The notes below the pieces were generated by a model. The model ran no database searches. It was not told where the DNA came from and saw only the letters and a list, made by a program, of their open reading frames with translations. The position numbers and the translations under genes are program-made. Of a stretch of DNA of 64,000 bases, positions 18,699-27,499 are shown in pieces (within the stretch, counting starts at the first letter, position 1; every line of letters begins with the position of its first letter). The DNA comes from Gammaproteobacteria bacterium (GTDB lineage: Bacteria; Pseudomonadota; Gammaproteobacteria; SZUA-152): contig JAKISS010000005.1 in the NCBI GenBank assembly GCA_021648485.1, positions 1 to 64,000 of the forward strand, given 5' to 3'.

Positions 18699-19718
18699 TC
18701 ATAAGTTGGCAACGCGATTACGATGCCGCGTAGAAAATTCTTCATACAAATCGCGCATACGTTGGCGAATTGATGGTTCACTTGTTTTTGCAAACTCAAG
18801 AAATGTCCTGGCAATCAGTGACAATTCCTTCCCTTTCAAATGCACAAGGTACCAATTACGCTCTATGGGAAACCCTTCAACATCCAACAAATCAACAGGC
18901 CCATTGGTACCTTCTAAGGAGAGCGTGTGCAAAGACAATATAGCAACACCCAAGCCACCAACAACAGCATGTTTTATTGCCTCGTTACTCCCAAGCTCCA
19001 TACGAACATTAGGCACAAGCCCATGCTCCGCAAACAATTTCATTGCAGTATCACGAATCCCTGAACCCACTTCCCTGGAGATAAAAGGCTCTTGGGCCAG
19101 CCTTTCAATACTGATGTTTGATTCTCTGCATAACGGATGCTCATGGGAAGCCATAACGACCAGGGGGTTCGGTGCAAACAGCAATATTTCAAGATCCAGA
19201 CCTGTGCCGGGCGGCCGACCAAGAATATATAAGTCATCTTCATTATTATAAATACGCTCAAATATCCGCTCTCTGTTTGTCACTTTTAAAGAGACATCAA
19301 CACCGGGGTACAACCTGCAAAATTCGCCAAGGATCTCAGGTGTAAAATATTTTGCTGTACTAACGACCGCCAGACGTAACCGACCACTGCGTAAACCTTT
19401 AATTTCTGCAATACGGCTATCCAGGTCAGAAAGACTGTCAAAAATATCTCTTACTGCTTGATATAATTTTTCGCCGGCCTCAGTCGCTTTGATCTGGCGA
19501 CCTGCCTGATCAATCAATGGCAACCCCATCACATCAGTCAATTTTTTTAACTGTATGGAGACAGTGGGCTGGGTGATATGCAACTCTTCCGCAGCGCGGG
19601 TAAAATTACCCAGTCTGACAATGGCTTCAAATATTTGCATCTGCCTGAATGTGGTATGACGAATCAGGTAATCTGGCAAGCCACCCTTGAATCTCGACAT
19701 ACTATGATTAGACATCAT
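18699..19718 (-). CDS. cbbR: LysR-type regulator, CbbR
   Basis: 339 residues. An N-terminal winged helix (TFRQMQIFEAIVRLGNFTRAAEELHITQPTVSIQLKKL) is followed by a LysR effector domain (about 115-315). The length and the TFRQMQIFEAI opening fit CbbR, which controls Calvin-cycle operons in response to metabolites. It is in the same direction as the carboxysome genes rather than divergent from cbbL, as is more usual, and sits between sbtB and csoS1D. It could therefore respond to inorganic carbon and control sbtAB as well (inference). Confidence 0.85.
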   Translation of the reverse strand: MMSNHSMSRFKGGLPDYLIRHTTFRQMQIFEAIVRLGNFTRAAEELHITQPTVSIQLKKLTDVMGLPLIDQAGRQIKATEAGEKLYQAVRDIFDSLSDLDSRIAEIKGLRSGRLRLAVVSTAKYFTPEILGEFCRLYPGVDVSLKVTNRERIFERIYNNEDDLYILGRPPGTGLDLEILLFAPNPLVVMASHEHPLCRESNISIERLAQEPFISREVGSGIRDTAMKLFAEHGLVPNVRMELGSNEAIKHAVVGGLGVAILSLHTLSLEGTNGPVDLLDVEGFPIERNWYLVHLKGKELSLIARTFLEFAKTSEPSIRQRMRDLYEEFSTRHRNRVANL

Positions 19719-19768
19719 GCATTCCCGATGTTGAATACTACGAAAAATCGTATTTTCAAGCGCAGGAT

Positions 19769-20077
19769 TCAGCTGAATTTATCAGGTGCAATCACCTGAA
19801 CATCGCTGATATAAACGGTAAGGTGATATCCTTTTTTGAGTTTACGCTCAATGCTCTCCAATATAGGCTCCATCCGTTCCTCAGACACAATAACCTTCAC
19901 CAGTATATTGGAGTCAAAACCACTGATATCAGCCTCATAACCAGATGACCCTTCACCTCGCGCACGTAGAATAGTGAAGCCACTCACACCATATTTTTTG
20001 AACATGGACACAAGCCTGTCTTCCATAGAAGATATGGTAATGATGCTTAAAAGCTTTTCTGGATATAATGTGATCAT
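19769..20077 (-). CDS. sbtB: SbtB, PII-like regulator of SbtA
   Basis: 102 residues with a PII-like fold: a T-loop-like stretch after GVSGFTILRARGEG and strands such as NILVKVIVSEERMEPILESIERKL. Encoded directly downstream of sbtA (32-base gap), it fits SbtB, which binds adenine nucleotides (including cAMP) and inhibits SbtA-type bicarbonate transport. The canonical PII uridylylation tyrosine is not in view. Confidence 0.82.
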   Translation of the reverse strand: MITLYPEKLLSIITISSMEDRLVSMFKKYGVSGFTILRARGEGSSGYEADISGFDSNILVKVIVSEERMEPILESIERKLKKGYHLTVYISDVQVIAPDKFS

Positions 20078-20109
20078 ACTTATTTGCTCCTGAGCGGTTT
20101 ACATCGAAT

Positions 20110-21126
20110 CTATGCAGCAGCCATCATCTTAACGAGACTATGATACAAAGGGATACCAATAAGCACATTGAAAGGAAAGGTAATACCAAGAGACAAGGTG
20201 AGATAATACGAGGGGTTAGCTTCTGGCACCGCCAATCGCATAGCCGGCGGTACAGCAATATAGGACGCGCTGGCGGCCAAAACAGCAACCAATGTTGCAC
20301 CGCCAACACTGAAACCAAGCATTGAATGACCGATAAACGCTCCGGCAACACCACCAACCAATGGCATCACAATGCCAAACGCTGCCAAAACAAGTCCAAC
20401 CTTCTTGAAGTCACCAATACGGCGAGCAGCGACCATACCCATCTCGAACAAAAACAGGCACAACACGCCCATAAAAATATCATCTATAAACGGGAATAAT
20501 TTGCTCATTCCCGAAGGTGTCGATATTGCACCTATAATCATCGAGCCGATCAAGATAACAACACTGCCGTTCGTTAAAGCATCACGCAACAGGGAACCAA
20601 AACCATTTTCCGGGGCGCTATCAGCAGGCGCACCAACAGAGGAGGGTGTCACATCACTCAGCGCTTGGGAACGCCTTGCTTTAGCTGCGAGCAACAAACC
20701 AACAATAATAGCTGGCGATTCCATAACAGCCAACATAATCAAAGGGTACGTTTCATAGGTAACTCCAATATTATCCAGATACGCAATGGCTGTCAGAAAG
20801 GTACCCGCACTCACTGAACCATAGTGAGCTGAAATTGCCGCCGCATCCATCGGATTAACCTTGCGGGTTGCGACAAGCGATAAATACCCAATAATAGGTA
20901 ACACAAAACCAAGAACCAGAGCCCAGACTATCGAGTGGAACGCCACTACCATATCGGATTTAGCTAACTCATAACCACCATGTAAACCAATGGCCATAAG
21001 AAGATAAATCGACAGAACTTTTGCCAGATCCGGGGGGAAACGTAAATCCGATCTTATGACGCGCGCGATAAAACCTAGCGCAAAAAACAAGACTGCGGGC
21101 AATAATAAACTTTCCAGGCTCGGCAT
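20110..21126 (-). CDS. sbtA: SbtA, sodium-dependent bicarbonate transporter
   Basis: 338 residues with about ten membrane helices in two repeats (FALGFIARVIRSDLRFPPDLAKVLSIYLLMAIGLHGG, and the later FEMGMVAARRIGDFKKVG). It matches the SbtA/DUF897 family, high-affinity bicarbonate importers. A central cytoplasmic loop (LSDVTPSSVGAPADSAPENG) separates the halves. The partner sbtB is next in the operon. It lies downstream of the carboxysome shell genes and supplies the substrate for CsoSCA (pathway inference). Confidence 0.88.
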   Translation of the reverse strand: MPSLESLLLPAVLFFALGFIARVIRSDLRFPPDLAKVLSIYLLMAIGLHGGYELAKSDMVVAFHSIVWALVLGFVLPIIGYLSLVATRKVNPMDAAAISAHYGSVSAGTFLTAIAYLDNIGVTYETYPLIMLAVMESPAIIVGLLLAAKARRSQALSDVTPSSVGAPADSAPENGFGSLLRDALTNGSVVILIGSMIIGAISTPSGMSKLFPFIDDIFMGVLCLFLFEMGMVAARRIGDFKKVGLVLAAFGIVMPLVGGVAGAFIGHSMLGFSVGGATLVAVLAASASYIAVPPAMRLAVPEANPSYYLTLSLGITFPFNVLIGIPLYHSLVKMMAAA

Positions 21127-21280
21127 GTTATCCCTTCGCAGGTTTCCACCGTGACAAAAACAGGCATCCGCCCACTAACCACAATGATAATCTAAAATTA
21201 CAAACTTCAATTAATATTTCAATCGCTTGTGTCGTTCTAAACTCAACAAAGCAGAATACTAAAAATAAAGTATCGCCTGT

Positions 21281-21451
21281 TCAATCAGGCCAAACTCTAT
21301 GCGACGCAAACACTCGCGGCTGTTCTTCAATCTTCTTCGCTTCGTTCATTGCCGTTTTTTTACTTGCGGCAGCCGTGCTAGCACTTCTTACGCTAGCAGT
21401 CGTATCTTTAGGTTTGCTCACACTGGAAACCTGTTTTTTACTCGTCGTCAT
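21281..21451 (-). CDS. Orphan McdB-like small protein with C-terminal HRVWPD
   Basis: 56 residues: MTTSKKQVSSVSKPKDTTAS, then a Ser/Ala/Lys-rich disordered stretch, ending FASHRVWPD. The last five residues (RVWPD) are identical to those of McdB at 13490, and both proteins are small, polar and disordered. The start at 21451 has AAGGA six bases upstream. The gene is 23 bases downstream of acRAF in the carboxysome operon, with no ParA-type gene beside it. I infer a second, McdA-less McdB-like adaptor that binds carboxysomes; I think such extra McdBs occur in other alpha-carboxysome loci, but could not check. Confidence 0.75.
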   Translation of the reverse strand: MTTSKKQVSSVSKPKDTTASVRSASTAAASKKTAMNEAKKIEEQPRVFASHRVWPD

Positions 21452-21474
21452 AACTCATCCTTACGGTAACACTT

Positions 21475-21744
21475 TTAATCAATGGTCTGCTTTGCAGCAG
21501 GTATGAGCTGATCCACTTGATGCGCATAACGCAACATCTCCTCACTAACTTCATCCACATCATTTTCAGAACGAAGCGTAATAGAAACATAGGTACGACC
21601 AAAACTCATATCAGGATAATAATCTTCACTTTCGGCCAACTCAGCGACCCGCTCCAAAAAATCGCGGGTCTGTTGATAATCAGAAAACTCGATACGCCGT
21701 TCAAGTTGTGCCGGCTTTTTACGTGTAAACCAGTCCGAACTCAT
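21475..21744 (-). CDS. acRAF, pterin-carbinolamine-dehydratase-like RuBisCO assembly factor
   Basis: 89 residues of the PCD-like fold (RRIEFSDYQQTRDFLERVAELAESEDYYPDMSFGRTYVSITL). In alpha-carboxysome operons this protein is the RuBisCO assembly factor acRAF. The dehydratase histidine motif of true PCD is not evident, which fits a noncatalytic chaperone. It is between the bacterioferritin-like gene and the orphan mcdB-like gene, with 30- and 23-base gaps. Confidence 0.85.
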   Translation of the reverse strand: MSSDWFTRKKPAQLERRIEFSDYQQTRDFLERVAELAESEDYYPDMSFGRTYVSITLRSENDVDEVSEEMLRYAHQVDQLIPAAKQTID

Positions 21745-21774
21745 AACAACCTCCCTTAATAAAAGGTCAAAAAT

Positions 21775-22233
21775 TTATGTCGTCACCATTTTTTGCCACC
21801 AATCATTCACATGGCTGGCATGCTGCCTTTCTTCACTAAGCAAGGCATCAAAAAAAATCCGGTTTTCGCAGTCGCTCGCCTGGATACAATACTGAACAGC
21901 ACTCTCGTAAAACTCTACAATTTCATGTTCAAGTTCAATCACATGCTCTACCAACTGTGACAATGACCCATTTAATTTGGGAGGCCGCAAACAACTTGCA
22001 TTGGGCGCGAACCCTAATGCAATCATTCGACCAATAATTCGCTCAGCATGCTGTAATTCATCCTGTGCTTCATTTCGGAACCGTTCACCGGCATCATGCA
22101 CTCCCCTCATTGCCAGGAGACTGGATAATGACAGATACTGCTGTACAGCAGAAAGCTCATAACTCAAAGCGCGCCCAAGATAACCAGGGATGACTGCATC
22201 CTGATTCATGACCGAAGGTTCATCACTTATCAT
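21775..22233 (-). CDS. Bacterioferritin-like diiron protein of the carboxysome operon
   Basis: 152 residues forming a four-helix ferritin-like bundle. Metal ligand patterns are visible: ELSAVQQY, EAQDELQHAERI (ExxH) and LLSEERQHASHV (ExxH). Proteins of this type are standard members of alpha-carboxysome operons, where their role is unproven. The start was kept at the first ATG; a second ATG eight codons on is possible, and neither has a strong ribosome site. Confidence 0.83.
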   Translation of the reverse strand: MISDEPSVMNQDAVIPGYLGRALSYELSAVQQYLSLSSLLAMRGVHDAGERFRNEAQDELQHAERIIGRMIALGFAPNASCLRPPKLNGSLSQLVEHVIELEHEIVEFYESAVQYCIQASDCENRIFFDALLSEERQHASHVNDWWQKMVTT

Positions 22234-22280
22234 TCAAAGAAGGGCAAGGCAGGATAACTCCGGACTCACCCACCCCGAAC

Positions 22281-22577
22281 TCAAGCTTTGTTGCCATCAA
22301 GAATGGGTTCAACTTCCTTGTGCGGACGCGCGATAATGTGTGCGGCCACCAAACCATCGCCAACACGCTCACAGGCATCAGCACCCGCACGTACCGCAGC
22401 ATTAACAGCACCCGTCTCGCCACGTACCAGTATGGTGACATAACCGCCGCCGACAAATTCACGACCGATCAAGCGTACTTCTGCCGCTTTAGTCATCGCG
22501 TCAGCAGCCTCGATAGCAGGAACCAGACCGCGGGTTTCTATCATGCCTAAGGCAATACCGTAAGTTTCATTTGCCAT
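22281..22577 (-). CDS. csoS1: CsoS1 hexameric shell protein, copy 2
   Basis: 98 residues: a single BMC domain (YGIALGMIETRGLVPAIEAADAMTKAAEVRL...). It is identical to the upstream copy from YGIALG to KEVEP and differs only in the first five and last few residues. CsoS1 hexamers tile the carboxysome facets and pass bicarbonate and sugars through central pores. Start preceded by GAGGAGAA. Confidence 0.96.
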   Translation of the reverse strand: MANETYGIALGMIETRGLVPAIEAADAMTKAAEVRLIGREFVGGGYVTILVRGETGAVNAAVRAGADACERVGDGLVAAHIIARPHKEVEPILDGNKA

Positions 22578-22630
22578 GGTGTTGTTCTCCTCTATGGTGT
22601 TTATAGATTACAAAGTGCCTTTTGGGCTGC

Positions 22631-22933
22631 TTATGCTTTTGTGACACTCATGCTAAGCACAGGCTCAACTTCTTTGTGAGGACGCGCAATAATGTGTGCG
22701 GCCACCAAACCATCGCCAACACGTTCACAAGCATCAGCACCCGCACGTACCGCAGCATTAACAGCACCTGTTTCGCCACGAACCAGTATGGTGACATAAC
22801 CGCCGCCGACAAATTCACGACCGATTAAACGTACTTCAGCGGCTTTAGTCATTGCATCGGCTGCTTCAATAGCGGGAACCAAGCCGCGGGTTTCTATCAT
22901 TCCAAGCGCAATACCATAGTTGTTTTCGCTCAT
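22631..22933 (-). CDS. csoS1: CsoS1 hexameric shell protein, copy 1
   Basis: 100 residues, start MSENNYGIALG with GGAGAAAAGG upstream; a longer frame would lack this site. One BMC domain, the same as copy 2 over about 88 residues, but with a different C-terminal tail (VLSMSVTKA). The two genes are tandem with 53 bases between; at DNA level they differ at synonymous positions, so the protein identity is maintained by selection or gene conversion. Confidence 0.96.
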   Translation of the reverse strand: MSENNYGIALGMIETRGLVPAIEAADAMTKAAEVRLIGREFVGGGYVTILVRGETGAVNAAVRAGADACERVGDGLVAAHIIARPHKEVEPVLSMSVTKA

Positions 22934-22977
22934 TACCTTTTCTCCGTCTTGATGAATTAAAAATGTTTTTCTTACTT

Positions 22978-23247
22978 CTATACTGTTTCCAATTGATCGT
23001 TGTCTACATCCCAATAATCAATAATTCCACCTACTGTCAAATCCGTTAATACTGTCGGGTCTATACAGGCATATCGTGCCGCCGACCCGCTGATCACAAA
23101 AACCCAGTTACCTTCCCGGGAACCACAAGGATCCACCGCCACCTGAAGTTTACCGCTAGTGTTTCGCAGCACACGTAAACTGTACTGCTGCAAGCCAGGG
23201 TGGCGTTGGGTACATACCAAAGTATCCACCACCTGTAATATCTCCAC
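22978..23247 (-). CDS. csoS4B: CsoS4B pentameric vertex protein
   Basis: 89 residues, BMC-vertex (EutN/CcmL) fold: MEILQVVDTLVCTQRHPGL, VDPCGSREGNWVFVISGSAAR, and the end VGGIIDYWD. It caps the shell vertices. The start is a GTG whose G is the last base of the csoS4A stop (TAGTG, one-base overlap), so the two are translationally coupled. Confidence 0.95.
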   Translation of the reverse strand: MEILQVVDTLVCTQRHPGLQQYSLRVLRNTSGKLQVAVDPCGSREGNWVFVISGSAARYACIDPTVLTDLTVGGIIDYWDVDNDQLETV

Positions 23248-23498
23248 TAGCTCTGTTCCTCATCCCAGTAGTCAATGATGCCAACAATCGTCAAATCACT
23301 GGGATATTCTTTGCTACCCGCAGCTTCACGAGCAGCCGAACTTCCGACACATAACACCCAGTCCCCTGGCGAACACCCGACAGAGTCTACCGCGACCAAC
23401 CGGCTACTGCCGTCAAGCACGACCTGTAAATGTTTATGTTCCATGCCGGGTATGCGATTAGTGGCAACCAAAGGTTTTTCCACCTTACATATTTTCAT
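23247..23498 (-). CDS. csoS4A: CsoS4A pentameric vertex protein
   Basis: 83 residues starting MKICKVEKPLVATNRIPGM, preceded by GGAGAG; the longer open frame reaches back into csoSCA and is not needed. VDSVGCSPGDWVLCVGSSAAR and IVGIIDYWD mark the BMC-vertex family. Its ATG overlaps the csoSCA stop by one base. With CsoS4B it closes the shell and limits leakage of CO2. Confidence 0.95.
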   Translation of the reverse strand: MKICKVEKPLVATNRIPGMEHKHLQVVLDGSSRLVAVDSVGCSPGDWVLCVGSSAAREAAGSKEYPSDLTIVGIIDYWDEEQS

Positions 23499-24985
23499 TA
23501 ATGTCTCTCCTGCCCATTCAGTGCCAGAGAACACCCTACTGTTTCTGCACAAGCGTCCGCATGGCAATCTCGCACCATCAACAGAGTATGCAACATACCC
23601 TTGCCATACAGTGCCGCGAAACGGTGTTTCAATGCAGCATCAAGCTGATGACAACGGTCAACTGCACGTTCGCGCGCACCTGGAACCTGACCGTGATAAT
23701 CATTTCGAATCACCACTGGAACCGGCAGCCCGCGTGACACATTCAATTGACTGAATATTTTTATGCCAACATCCAGATCTCTGGCACCTTCTTCGACTGT
23801 TTTCAAATAAGCAAAGTACGTCAGATTGCGCAACTGTATTTCTTCAAAACCAATACCCATGCCAATAAAGCGCTCTTGGTGACCGATGTCTTCGTATCGC
23901 CCGTTGTAATACTCACGAACATAATTCACTTGCGACATATTGCTGTGAAACAATCTGGCAACAAACCGTAACATGCCCTCAGCAGGCGCAACTCCCTGAG
24001 TTCGCGCCAAACGTGCAACAACGTTATATATCTCTTCATTCGAATCACTGGCGTTTACGACAGCATAAACATCACTGCAATCAACATAACGCAAGGCATC
24101 AATGCTGCCACCAGCATCCGACAAGTGAATACGAATCGTATCATTATCGGTATCAATGCCAATCAACAACAGATCAATGGACGCGCCACAACAAAAACTG
24201 TTTTCAACACCCTGCTGAAACGCCTGCAAACGTGACAACGCACCCTCAGCAGCCTTGACTGCATCGCTGCCATGCGCTGCACAACCTTCCACATCAGGCG
24301 CACTTGTACTGTAGTGATAAACAGCGACTTTCAAATAACGTGTCGCCGCATCAACGCTATTGGGTCTCGATTCCCGATAACGCAACATTTCTGTCTCGAC
24401 CCACTTCTGTAAACTGTCATCAATGTCAAACATTGCACCAGCGTAAGACTTACGACGCACCGATTTATAGGGCAGGCGCAGCACATAGCGAATAACGTGC
24501 GCCAAACGCCCATCCGCACAAGGCGACACATCCACAGTGTGAAAACCACACTTTTCGATAAATGCCTGAAAGTGCTCATCCTCTAAACCCGCCAGAGGTC
24601 TGTCGGTAAAAAACTCGTCCGACATACGACGAAACGTTTCAAAAACACACCACACATACAACTGACCAATATCCACAGACTTTATCCATGCGTCTGCCAA
24701 CAAAACATCGGGCAACTCAAAACCCAGGTACTCTCGGGCAATTGCTTGCGCGCGACGTGAAAAATCTGCCTCATGCTGAAAACCGGAAATCCCTTTCAAG
24801 CACAATTCAATATTCGCAAAAGCTTGTTTTATTTTTTGCTCGTAACGATAGAGGCGTAAGTTTTCACCACCGCCATCCGACGTGCAACCAATTCCATAAG
24901 CAGCACCAGCCCGCGACACAGAAGGGCGCATTACAGTCTGCGCACGCTGCAAAGGTCTCCTGCTTTTGGCTCTGGCATTAAACAT
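23498..24985 (-). CDS. csoSCA: CsoSCA, carboxysomal beta-type carbonic anhydrase
   Basis: 495 residues, close to the usual 510. A Ser/Arg-rich N-terminus (MFNARAKSRRPLQRAQ), which in this family binds RuBisCO, leads into a helical domain, then the catalytic domain with SPCADGR, YHYSTSAPDVEGCAAHGSD (probable zinc ligands Cys, His, Cys and the Asp-Arg dyad), and a C-terminal domain. It converts imported bicarbonate to CO2 inside the shell. It overlaps csoS4A by one base. Confidence 0.95.
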   Translation of the reverse strand: MFNARAKSRRPLQRAQTVMRPSVSRAGAAYGIGCTSDGGGENLRLYRYEQKIKQAFANIELCLKGISGFQHEADFSRRAQAIAREYLGFELPDVLLADAWIKSVDIGQLYVWCVFETFRRMSDEFFTDRPLAGLEDEHFQAFIEKCGFHTVDVSPCADGRLAHVIRYVLRLPYKSVRRKSYAGAMFDIDDSLQKWVETEMLRYRESRPNSVDAATRYLKVAVYHYSTSAPDVEGCAAHGSDAVKAAEGALSRLQAFQQGVENSFCCGASIDLLLIGIDTDNDTIRIHLSDAGGSIDALRYVDCSDVYAVVNASDSNEEIYNVVARLARTQGVAPAEGMLRFVARLFHSNMSQVNYVREYYNGRYEDIGHQERFIGMGIGFEEIQLRNLTYFAYLKTVEEGARDLDVGIKIFSQLNVSRGLPVPVVIRNDYHGQVPGARERAVDRCHQLDAALKHRFAALYGKGMLHTLLMVRDCHADACAETVGCSLALNGQERH

Positions 24986-25111
24986 TTTATTTACTAACCT
25001 ACTTCATTATTCCAGAATTTGGCGTAAAGACTCAGTGGGCTACTGCCCACTGGCCGCTTGGTTATTCAACAAGTCATACAAACAGGAAAAGCCATACTCA
25101 CTACTCTCTGG

Positions 25112-27037
25112 CTACCCTCTGGCACCACCTGATACGGTTATCATTGCGCCTTTTTCAGTGTTTCCACTTCCGCCCGTCACTTTCGAATCACTGGGTGGCA
25201 CTTCTTCGTTACGCTTTGGTACCACATCTGGCATCGCGTTCACTGGCCCCCGTATCGTCAAATTGCGACGAGTTGCAGAGCGCCCTTCTGTACCGGTGAC
25301 ATGCTCACCCCGGTCCCAGTCATTACCTGTGACGGTCAAACCCGTTGAGAGTCCTTCACCTGTCACACGGGAGACCTTGGCTTCTTTTACTTTATCAACG
25401 GGTACTCCCGGTACAGCAACAGGAGACTCATTGCGGCGACCACCGAATCTGAACTGTTCGGTTCCGGTCACTTTCCCCTCACCGAGTGAAAAAGTGCCAC
25501 TAATACGCCCCTGTTCATAACTCGTACCCGTCACACCCGATGCAACCACTGATGCTTCGCTGACATGATTCGATGTCGCAATTTCGCTGGCATAATTCGG
25601 TGTCGCAATTTCGCTGGCATGATTCGGTGTCGCAATACTGAAGCTTCCCCATGGCGCCCCTTCCAATGGCTGCGGAAAATCACTATCGCCAATCTGGGCG
25701 GGAGCTGTGCCACAGACACTGACTTGCTCATGATCTGCTAAATAAGCCGTTCCGCTTACCGACTGACAACTGCCTTTTTCTGCGCCTGTCAATCCAGACA
25801 AACCAGGCTGCGTACCACTGATATCACGGCCTGTGTTGCTTTTTGGCAGAAAGGTTCTGGCCTGTATGACTTTAACTTCCTGCGGCATACAATAATCCTG
25901 CGTTTGCTCAACACCCGCATAAGGCGTTCCGGTGACGGCCTTGCATGTCCCCGCCTCATCCCCGGTAACCGAACGGGATCTCGCAGGCTTTGACCCTGAG
26001 ACAATCAGCCCTCGTGTTGTTTGCGAATGGCTGACTTTCGCGCTTCCCGGCTCTGGCTTCGACTGGCAGAAATTATCGTACTGTTCACGGCCAACATACT
26101 CATCGCCCGTCACATTCCGACAACTCCCCCGCTCATCACCCGTGACACGCTCGCTGCGCCCCACTCTTCCACCACCTGTCACCGTTGATCCACTCAGTGT
26201 TTCTGTGGTTTGCACCTTTGCAGGCACGCTTGGCAAAACCTTGGGCGAATCCGCCTGGCAAAAATCAGTAAAAACTTCACTCGACATATAGTCTGTACCC
26301 GTTACCGAGCGACACAAACCGATCTCGTCGCCTGTTGTTTTTTCACTATGCGCAACCTTCGTGCCCGTCACTCCGGTCTCAGGTCGCGGACGCTTTCGAC
26401 CAACCGGTGCCGGTGCTGTAGCACCCTGGGCACCCGTGGCACTCCGTTGTGCGCGGATACTGCGAGCCAATTGCCGACCCGATATATCAGGGTTCTGGTG
26501 CTTTACCATCTGCGCAGAACTCAGGCCTTTGCGGAACACATCGTTTCCGCTTTTGCCATGTTTCGCCAACATTTCACGACGCAGTCGGGAATTAATCCGC
26601 CCTGCACTGCTAGGCGTTACCTTCTTTGGCTCCTGGCTACGGCGATTGCTCCCAAATTTAGGTAACACTCGCGACGACGCAGAAGAAGAGGGTACGTTTT
26701 TCGCGCAATCCCCTTCACCGTTGCAACCACAGCCACAGTCTTTTTTCTGTTGAGCCTGATTACGCGCATTGCGCATCGTATCCGCCATGCGTTGACGATC
26801 TGTAGAAGCAACACCCGACTTGCCCTGTTTGGACATGGCCCGTCTTCGCGCCTGAGATGCAGCACGCCCTGTGCTCGTCGTCACCGTAGCCGGACGTTTT
26901 ACTATCGCAGCCGCTGCGGGAGGCGTGCTCGACACCGCTGGAGCACTTGTGTTGCTTCTGGCAGACAAGACATTTTTGCCACTCACTTGTGCTTCGCGAC
27001 GCGCCATTGAGGCGGCACGACCTGACAGCTTTTGCAT
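25112..27037 (-). CDS. csoS2: CsoS2, disordered carboxysome scaffold protein
   Basis: 641 residues, shorter than the roughly 870 of the best-studied homologue. The N-domain has four basic repeats (GRAASMARRE, GRAASQARRR, GRINSRLRRE, GRQLARSIRA) that bind RuBisCO. The middle has about four repeats built on VTGDE.G.C..VTG...Y and paired cysteines. After a low-complexity stretch of tandem SEIATPNxA units (about 25555-25635), the C-domain ends with GNTEKGAMITVSGGARG, which anchors the shell. It joins enzyme to shell and drives assembly. Fewer middle repeats may alter carboxysome size (inference). Confidence 0.95.
   Translation of the reverse strand: MQKLSGRAASMARREAQVSGKNVLSARSNTSAPAVSSTPPAAAAIVKRPATVTTSTGRAASQARRRAMSKQGKSGVASTDRQRMADTMRNARNQAQQKKDCGCGCNGEGDCAKNVPSSSASSRVLPKFGSNRRSQEPKKVTPSSAGRINSRLRREMLAKHGKSGNDVFRKGLSSAQMVKHQNPDISGRQLARSIRAQRSATGAQGATAPAPVGRKRPRPETGVTGTKVAHSEKTTGDEIGLCRSVTGTDYMSSEVFTDFCQADSPKVLPSVPAKVQTTETLSGSTVTGGGRVGRSERVTGDERGSCRNVTGDEYVGREQYDNFCQSKPEPGSAKVSHSQTTRGLIVSGSKPARSRSVTGDEAGTCKAVTGTPYAGVEQTQDYCMPQEVKVIQARTFLPKSNTGRDISGTQPGLSGLTGAEKGSCQSVSGTAYLADHEQVSVCGTAPAQIGDSDFPQPLEGAPWGSFSIATPNHASEIATPNYASEIATSNHVSEASVVASGVTGTSYEQGRISGTFSLGEGKVTGTEQFRFGGRRNESPVAVPGVPVDKVKEAKVSRVTGEGLSTGLTVTGNDWDRGEHVTGTEGRSATRRNLTIRGPVNAMPDVVPKRNEEVPPSDSKVTGGSGNTEKGAMITVSGGARG
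25558..25638. repeat. 27-bp tandem repeat inside csoS2, about three copies
   Basis: The unit GCAATTTCGCTGGCATRATT + CGGTGTC recurs three times with few changes, encoding repeats of the kind ATPNHASEI. It falls between the middle repeats and the C-terminal shell-binding domain, so copy-number change would lengthen the linker without a frameshift. Confidence 0.75.
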
Positions 27038-27117
27038 GGCTTTTACTCCTTACTTGAACTCTCTAACCTTTGTAGCTGGCCATGGAGATCTCTCCGTAGC
27101 CAGCCTCCCCTGCTCAT

Positions 27118-27465
27118 CTACCAAGCCTTGGCACGATAAACGACAAAACAAACACCCTGGCTTTGTGTGTAGCTGTCGTAACCAATCAGCCTGACATGGT
27201 GATCCGGGTAGGCCCGGTGACAGGCTTCAAGCTCACTCACGACATTGCTTAACTCGGTTTCACCAAAGAAAGGAAGTTTCCACATGGGCCAATAATGATC
27301 TGCTGCCTGGGCGGGTACTTCGTGCTCGATTGCCGGCGTCAAACCCTGGGCAAGCATGTAGTTTATCTGCTCATAAACTTCTTCCTGCGTTAATGCTGGC
27401 AAAAACGAGAAAGTTTCGAGTGTTTGCTGGGTACGATAATCACCTATTTGTGAATCTGCATTCAT
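27118..27465 (-). CDS. cbbS: RuBisCO small subunit, form IA
   Basis: 115 residues. RTQQTLETFSFLPALTQEEVYEQINYMLAQGL and the YWPMWKLPFFGE segment are diagnostic of the form I small subunit; the ending VCFVVYRAKAW is normal. It is 34 bases after cbbL with an AGGAGAAA ribosome site. It forms the L8S8 enzyme with CbbL. Confidence 0.97.
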   Translation of the reverse strand: MNADSQIGDYRTQQTLETFSFLPALTQEEVYEQINYMLAQGLTPAIEHEVPAQAADHYWPMWKLPFFGETELSNVVSELEACHRAYPDHHVRLIGYDSYTQSQGVCFVVYRAKAW

Positions 27466-27499
27466 AATTTTCTCCTGATTTTCTTGGGCAAACAGGGCA

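Noticed and set aside
25112-27037. Programmed frameshift site in csoS2
   Set aside because: It is known in some CsoS2 genes, but I could not identify a convincing slippery heptamer with a downstream structure here.
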